Below are positions 60,449 to 64,000 of a stretch of 64,000 nucleotides of DNA, in pieces. Source of the DNA: Diaminobutyricimonas sp. LJ205 (lineage in GTDB: Bacteria; Actinomycetota; Actinomycetes; Actinomycetales; Microbacteriaceae); NCBI RefSeq assembly GCF_009755725.1, contig NZ_CP046619.1, positions 2,976,001 through 3,040,000 on the forward strand. The letters run 5' to 3'. The translations under genes were made by a program, and so were the position numbers. The stretch's first letter is position 1. Each line of letters opens with the position of its first letter. The notes beneath the pieces are model-generated. The model was given only the letters and a program-made list of their open reading frames with translations. It had not been told where the DNA came from and searched no databases.

Positions 60449-61072
60449 ATGCCGAACCGAGTTCGCAACCGCCTCCCGTTCGTCCTGGCCGGGGTGGGCG
60501 CGGCCGTCTGGGCGTTCTTCCTGCTGCCGCCGCAGCTGCATACCTGGGTGACCAGCTACGGCATGCCGGCCTGGCTGCGCGCGATCAACGACCTGCCGGT
60601 CTACGACGGCCTTCGCGCGGGCCTCGATAGCGTCGGGCTCACCGACCACTACGCGGTGTTCGGTGCCGCGATCGCGCCATCGTTCGTGCTGCTCGCGATC
60701 GCGTTCCGGCCGGTCACGCGCACGCTCGGTCTGCTCGGCGGGGTGCTGTACTGGGTGACGCTCCTGAGCGCGGTGCTCGTCGTGCTGAGCTACCTGACCC
60801 ATGCGCTGCCGAGCCCGTGGAACGCCCTCTGGGGTTCGGAGGCGTTGGCGCTCGCGGTGATCGGGCTGCTTGCGATCGCCTGCGCGATCCTGGCACTGGT
60901 CCGGCGGGTGCGTCCGGGCTGGCCGGCGGTCATGCTGATGCTGCTGTTGCCGATCGCGGTGGCGAGCACCCTGCTGTTCGGATACTGGCCTCACGGTTCG
61001 CTGATCCTGATGGGCCTCTGGGTGGCCGTCATCGCGTACGGCTGGCCCGGAAGCGCCGGTGACCACCGGTAG
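60449..61072 (+). CDS. Polytopic membrane protein of unknown function
   Basis: 207 residues from the ATG at 60449 (GGAGG 7 nt upstream). Six predicted TM helices: LPFVLAGVGAAVWAFFLLPP, FGAAIAPSFVLLAIAF, LGGVLYWVTLLSAVLVVLSYL, ALALAVIGLLAIACAILALV, AVMLMLLLPIAVASTLLFGY and LILMGLWVAVIAYGW. I do not recognise the family. It precedes xthA, whose -10 overlaps its stop codon. Confidence 0.75.
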   Translation: MPNRVRNRLPFVLAGVGAAVWAFFLLPPQLHTWVTSYGMPAWLRAINDLPVYDGLRAGLDSVGLTDHYAVFGAAIAPSFVLLAIAFRPVTRTLGLLGGVLYWVTLLSAVLVVLSYLTHALPSPWNALWGSEALALAVIGLLAIACAILALVRRVRPGWPAVMLMLLLPIAVASTLLFGYWPHGSLILMGLWVAVIAYGWPGSAGDHR

Positions 61073-61075
61073 CGT
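61070..61075 (+). promoter_or_regulatory. -10 box of xthA
   Basis: TAGCGT overlaps the TAG stop of the membrane protein gene and ends 6 nt before the ATG at 61082. Confidence 0.5.
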
Positions 61076-61081
61076 GGATGT

Positions 61082-61921
61082 ATGCGTGTCGCCACCTGGA
61101 ATGTGAACTCGATCCGTACTCGTGCCGGCCGGGTGGTCGACTGGCTGGTGCGCGAGGACGTCGATGTGCTGGGCATGCAGGAGATCAAGTGCAAGCCCGA
61201 GCAGTTCCCGGTCGAGCTGTTCGAGCAGGCCGGCTACGAGGTCATCGCGCACGGCACGAACCAGTGGAACGGCGTTGCCTTCGCCAGCCGGCTGCCGATG
61301 ACCGACGTCGAGACCCATTTCGCCGACCAGCCCGGCTTCCTGAAGGGCGTCGAGGGGGACGACCTGCCGATCGAGGCGCGTGCGCTCGGGGTGACCGTGG
61401 CCGACCTGCGCCTGTGGAGCCTGTACGTGCCGAACGGCCGGGCGCTCGGTGACCCGCACTACCACTACAAGCTCGACTGGCTGGCGCGGCTGCGCATGGA
61501 TGCGCTCGGCTGGCTCACCGCGAACCCGGATGCCGCGATCGCGCTGATGGGGGACTGGAACGTGGCGCCGACCGACGCCGACAACGGCGACCCCACCGTG
61601 ATCGAGGGGGTAACCACGCATGTGTCGCCGCAGGAGCGGGCCGCGTTCAACGCGTTCGCCGAGGCGGGGTACATCGACGTGGTGCGGCCGCACGTGCCGG
61701 AGGGGCTGTTCACCTACTGGGATTACAAGCAGCTGCGCTTTCCGCGCAACGAGGGTATGCGGATCGACTTCATCCTCGGCTCGCCGGCGTTCGGAGCGGC
61801 GGTGACGGATGCCGCCATCCACCGCAACGAGCGCAAGGGTGACGCGCCGAGCGATCACGTGCCCGTGGTCGTCGACCTGGCCCTGGACGACGAGGACGAC
61901 GACCGTCCGATGATCTTCTGA
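61082..61921 (+). CDS. xthA: Exodeoxyribonuclease III / AP endonuclease
   Basis: 279 residues. EEP nuclease: RVATWNVNSIRTRAGRV, GMQEIKCKPEQFP (metal Glu), LYVPNGRALGDPHYHYKLDW, LMGDWNVAPTDADN, FTYWDYKQLRFPRNEGMRID, and the terminal catalytic DAPSDHVPVV. Repairs abasic sites and 3' ends in base excision repair. Confidence 0.96.
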   Translation: MRVATWNVNSIRTRAGRVVDWLVREDVDVLGMQEIKCKPEQFPVELFEQAGYEVIAHGTNQWNGVAFASRLPMTDVETHFADQPGFLKGVEGDDLPIEARALGVTVADLRLWSLYVPNGRALGDPHYHYKLDWLARLRMDALGWLTANPDAAIALMGDWNVAPTDADNGDPTVIEGVTTHVSPQERAAFNAFAEAGYIDVVRPHVPEGLFTYWDYKQLRFPRNEGMRIDFILGSPAFGAAVTDAAIHRNERKGDAPSDHVPVVVDLALDDEDDDRPMIF

Positions 61922-61987
61922 CGCCTGGCCTACTTACGCCGCGGGTAACCGCTGCCGCTAACAGTGTGCGGTGCTCAGTGCAGCAGC

Positions 61988-62908
61988 TCAGTGCAGCAGC
62001 GCGGTCCACAACAGCAGCACGGCGACCGAGCCGAGCGTCGTGATGAACACGGTGTCGCGGGCGATGATCACGCCCCGGTCGTAGCGCTGGGCGTAGTTGA
62101 ACACGTTCTGGGCGGTCGGCAGCGCGGCCAGCACGACAACCGCGAACAGCTCCTGCCCCGACAGCCCGAACACGAACTGGCCCAGCAGCCAGGCGAACAC
62201 GGGCATCAGCGCGAGCTTGATGAACGACGCGAGCAGCACATCACGCCGACCCGAGCCGACTTGCAGGATTCGCTGCCCGTGCAGCGACATCCCGTAGCTG
62301 ATCAGCATCACCGGCACCGCGGCGCCGCCGATCAGCCGGATCGGCTCCATCACCATGGTGGGCAGTTCCACCCCGGTCAGTGACACCACGAGGCCGAGCG
62401 CCGATCCGATAATGATCGGGTTGCGCACCGGCTGCAGCAGGATCCGGCCGAGCGAGGCGCGACCGCCGGTGCGGATGTCGAGGATGGCGAGGATGATCGG
62501 GGTGAAGATCAGCAGCTGCAGCAGCACGACCGGGGCCGAGTAGGCGGCGTCGCCGAGCACGTACAGCGAGACCGGGATGCCGATGTTGTTGGCGTTGACG
62601 TAACCCGCGCTGACTGCGCCGATCGTCGCCTCGGGTGCCGGGCGCTTCCAGATGAGCACCGCGACGACGGCGAACAAGGCGGTGGCGGCGAGCGCCGCGC
62701 CCAGCGAGACGACCAGCAGGGGAGAGAACAGCCGGTCCACGTCCGCGTCGGCGAGCACCGTGAACAGCAGGAACGGCGACAGCACATAGAAGACCGTCCG
62801 CGCGATCACCGGTTGGGCATGATCGCCGAGGACGCCGCTGCGACCGGTCAGATAGCCAACGAGGATGATGGCGCCGATGACCACGAAACCGGTAATGACG
62901 CCTGACAC
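61988..62908 (-). CDS. AEC-family transporter (auxin efflux carrier-like)
   Basis: 306 residues, GTG start, ten TM helices in two inverted halves. Family pattern: N-terminal IGAIILVGYLTGRSGVL and central GYVNANNIGIPVSLYVLGD (conserved Asn-Asn), then LPTAQNVFNYAQRY in the second half. Exports or imports small carboxylates; substrate unknown. A GACAAT -10 variant lies 6 nt upstream. The 3' end shows a 13-nt duplication covering the stop (61973-61998). Confidence 0.9.
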   Translation of the reverse strand: MSGVITGFVVIGAIILVGYLTGRSGVLGDHAQPVIARTVFYVLSPFLLFTVLADADVDRLFSPLLVVSLGAALAATALFAVVAVLIWKRPAPEATIGAVSAGYVNANNIGIPVSLYVLGDAAYSAPVVLLQLLIFTPIILAILDIRTGGRASLGRILLQPVRNPIIIGSALGLVVSLTGVELPTMVMEPIRLIGGAAVPVMLISYGMSLHGQRILQVGSGRRDVLLASFIKLALMPVFAWLLGQFVFGLSGQELFAVVVLAALPTAQNVFNYAQRYDRGVIIARDTVFITTLGSVAVLLLWTALLH

Positions 62909-62914
62909 TCCCCC

Positions 62915-62920
62915 ATTGTC
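62915..62920 (-). promoter_or_regulatory. -10 variant of the AEC gene
   Basis: Minus-strand GACAAT, 6 nt before the GTG at 62908. Confidence 0.4.
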
Positions 62921-62948
62921 TCAGGCGCCGGATGCCGTGCCTGACTGG

Positions 62949-63410
62949 TTAGGCGGCTTCGCGTTCCTTGATCAGGTCGAGGGCGACGTCGACGATCATG
63001 TCTTCCTGGCCGCCGACCATCTTGCGACGGCCGAGCTCCATCAGGATCTCGATGGTCGGGATGCCGTAGCGGGCCGCCGCGCGCTCGGCGTGCAGCAGGA
63101 ACGACGAGTAGACGCCCGCGTAGCCGAGCCCGAGGGTCTCGCGGTCGACCTGCACCGGGCGCACCTGCAGCGGGCGGACGATGTCGTCCGCGGCATCCAT
63201 CAGCGCGAACACGTCGGTGCCGTGGTTCCAGCCCATCTTGTCGGCCACGGCGATGAACACCTCGAGCGGTGCGTTGGCCTTGAGGATTCCGCTGCCGCGG
63301 ATGATCTTGATCATCAGGTCGGTGCCGATATTGCCCGAGCCGATGATCGCTGCGTTCGCTGGCTGAGTCTTGCCAGGCCCCTTCACTTCGTTGTGCGCCA
63401 GTTCGAGCAT
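62949..63410 (-). pseudogene. In-frame fusion remnant: acetaldehyde dehydrogenase N-terminus + 4-hydroxy-2-oxovalerate aldolase C-terminus
   Basis: 153 codons. Residues about 19-42 ([20 protein letters not shown] and following) match the NAD-binding start of MhpF/acylating acetaldehyde dehydrogenase. From about residue 45 ([16 protein letters not shown]) to the end ([32 protein letters not shown]) it matches the last about 108 residues of MhpE/4-hydroxy-2-oxovalerate aldolase. Full proteins are about 300 and about 340 residues, so roughly 500 codons spanning the two genes are gone. The metal-binding TIM-barrel start and the dehydrogenase Cys are absent, so neither activity is expected. Located beside an IclR regulator, the usual controller of such operons. 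Confidence 0.85.
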
Positions 63411-63411
63411 T

Positions 63412-63450
63412 TTGTTCGAAACTTCGGCATCCGTTCAAGATATCGAACAA
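63412..63450. promoter_or_regulatory. Inverted-repeat operator between the fusion remnant and IclR gene
   Basis: TTGTTCGA (63412-63419) and TCGAACAA (63443-63450) are perfect inverted 8-mers 23 nt apart, with an internal GTTC..GATATCGAAC. A plausible IclR site covering the promoter of the remnant. Confidence 0.55.
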
Positions 63451-63526
63451 TACCAGCGCGGGTGAAGTCAAGTTCACCCGGCGCGCGGCATTTGCACGAC
63501 CGGTTGTCGTGGCGTATTCATAAGGC

Positions 63527-64000
63527 ATGCCTCGACTGACCCCCGCCGTGTTGCGGACGCTCGACATCCTCGAGTTGTTCCTCGATGGTGGAGCGCCGCT
63601 GAGCGCGCCGGAGGTGGTGAAACTCACCGGCCTGCCCCGCACCACCGCGCACGAACTGCTCGGGACGCTGACCGCGCGCGGGTATCTGCAGAAGGATGAG
63701 CAGGCGGGCACCTATCGACTGGGCGTGCGGCTGCTGCACCTGGGCAACGCCTATTCGTCGCGATTGGACATCCTCCAGGAGGCCAACGAGGTGGCTCGGG
63801 ATGTCTCGGACGCCACCGGCGAAACGGTGAGCGTCGCCCTGCTCCAAGGGGCCGAGGTGTTCTACCTCGCGAAGATCGAGAGCCGTGACATCCTGCGCCT
63901 GCCCTCCAGCATCGGCCAGCGACTGCCCGCGAACGTCACCGGCCTCGGCAAGGCACTGCTCGCCTACCTGCCGCCCGCGCGGGTGCGCGCCCTCTTCCCC
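63527..64000 (+). CDS. IclR-family transcriptional regulator (3' end outside window)
   Basis: 158 codons are visible and the gene runs off the window. N-terminal winged helix: VLRTLDILELFLDGGAPLSA, EVVKLTGLPRTTAHELLGTL, and wing GTYRLGVRLLHLG. The effector domain begins ETVSVALLQGAEVFYLAKI and GQRLPANVTGLGKALLAYLP. IclR proteins commonly control aromatic-acid pathways, and the neighbouring meta-cleavage remnant fits that. The ATG at 63527 is preceded by a TAAGG-like site directly adjacent; start fairly certain. Confidence 0.93.
   Translation, partial: MPRLTPAVLRTLDILELFLDGGAPLSAPEVVKLTGLPRTTAHELLGTLTARGYLQKDEQAGTYRLGVRLLHLGNAYSSRLDILQEANEVARDVSDATGETVSVALLQGAEVFYLAKIESRDILRLPSSIGQRLPANVTGLGKALLAYLPPARVRALFP

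Overview
The window reads as chromosome of a high-GC Actinomycetota, most likely a member of the Microbacteriaceae. The evidence is the strong G/C third-position bias, the frequent GTG starts, the purine-gene neighbourhood with a DUF3073 gene and a sterol-carrier gene, a MscS/APC/ECF41 repertoire typical of the group, a mycothiol-type maleylpyruvate-isomerase-fold protein, and dispersed GGTCGAGC-type intergenic repeats. Many genes have a TANNNT -10 hexamer 6-8 nt in front of the start codon and no Shine-Dalgarno, so they are probably transcribed as leaderless mRNAs. No rRNA, tRNA, CRISPR array, IS transposase or prophage was seen.

Layout. 1-5.8 kb: a truncated-by-window secreted nuclease/5'-nucleotidase, a DMT exporter, an AbiEi/DUF559 protein bracketed by two copies of a palindromic repeat, and a tandem universal stress protein. 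5.8-10.4 kb: galU, a type II NADH dehydrogenase, and an FAD oxidoreductase translationally coupled to an ECF41 sigma factor. 10.4-18.4 kb: a DEAD-box helicase with a repetitive N-terminus, an esterase lipoprotein/MFS pair, aroQ, a proline-rich M23 hydrolase, a DUF4386 protein and a TfoX-like protein. 18.4-25.6 kb: an RND exporter, two YczE-type membrane proteins on either side of a MocR regulator, and a TipA-like MerR regulator. 25.7-32 kb: a DUF4097/PadR operon, a membrane-anchored secreted protein, paired crcB fluoride channels, a KimA/APC transporter and a flavin monooxygenase.

32-55 kb is dominated by purine synthesis: purM, purF, purD-purC, purS-purQ, purL and purA, with two small actinobacterial companions (DUF3073 and a sterol-carrier protein). 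Interspersed are catalase with its Fur regulator (furA-katA), a PadR/hydrolase pair, VOC proteins, MscS, NUDIX, a hexose-phosphate epimerase, chorismate mutase and transporters. 55-64 kb holds a TrmH methyltransferase, an orphan beta-class DNA methyltransferase, a P-loop kinase bracketed by a second palindromic repeat, a HAD phosphatase, a septum-formation-domain protein, pyrE, exodeoxyribonuclease III, an AEC carrier, and a remnant of an aromatic meta-cleavage operon next to an IclR regulator.

The most unusual content is repeat-related. Two single-gene modules are each flanked by direct copies of their own palindromic element. A GGTCGAGC palindromic family occurs both between genes and inside three reading frames. 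A 153-codon ORF is an in-frame fusion of the start of acetaldehyde dehydrogenase with the end of 4-hydroxy-2-oxovalerate aldolase, which marks a deletion. All functional statements come from reading motifs and family resemblance; no database search was run.
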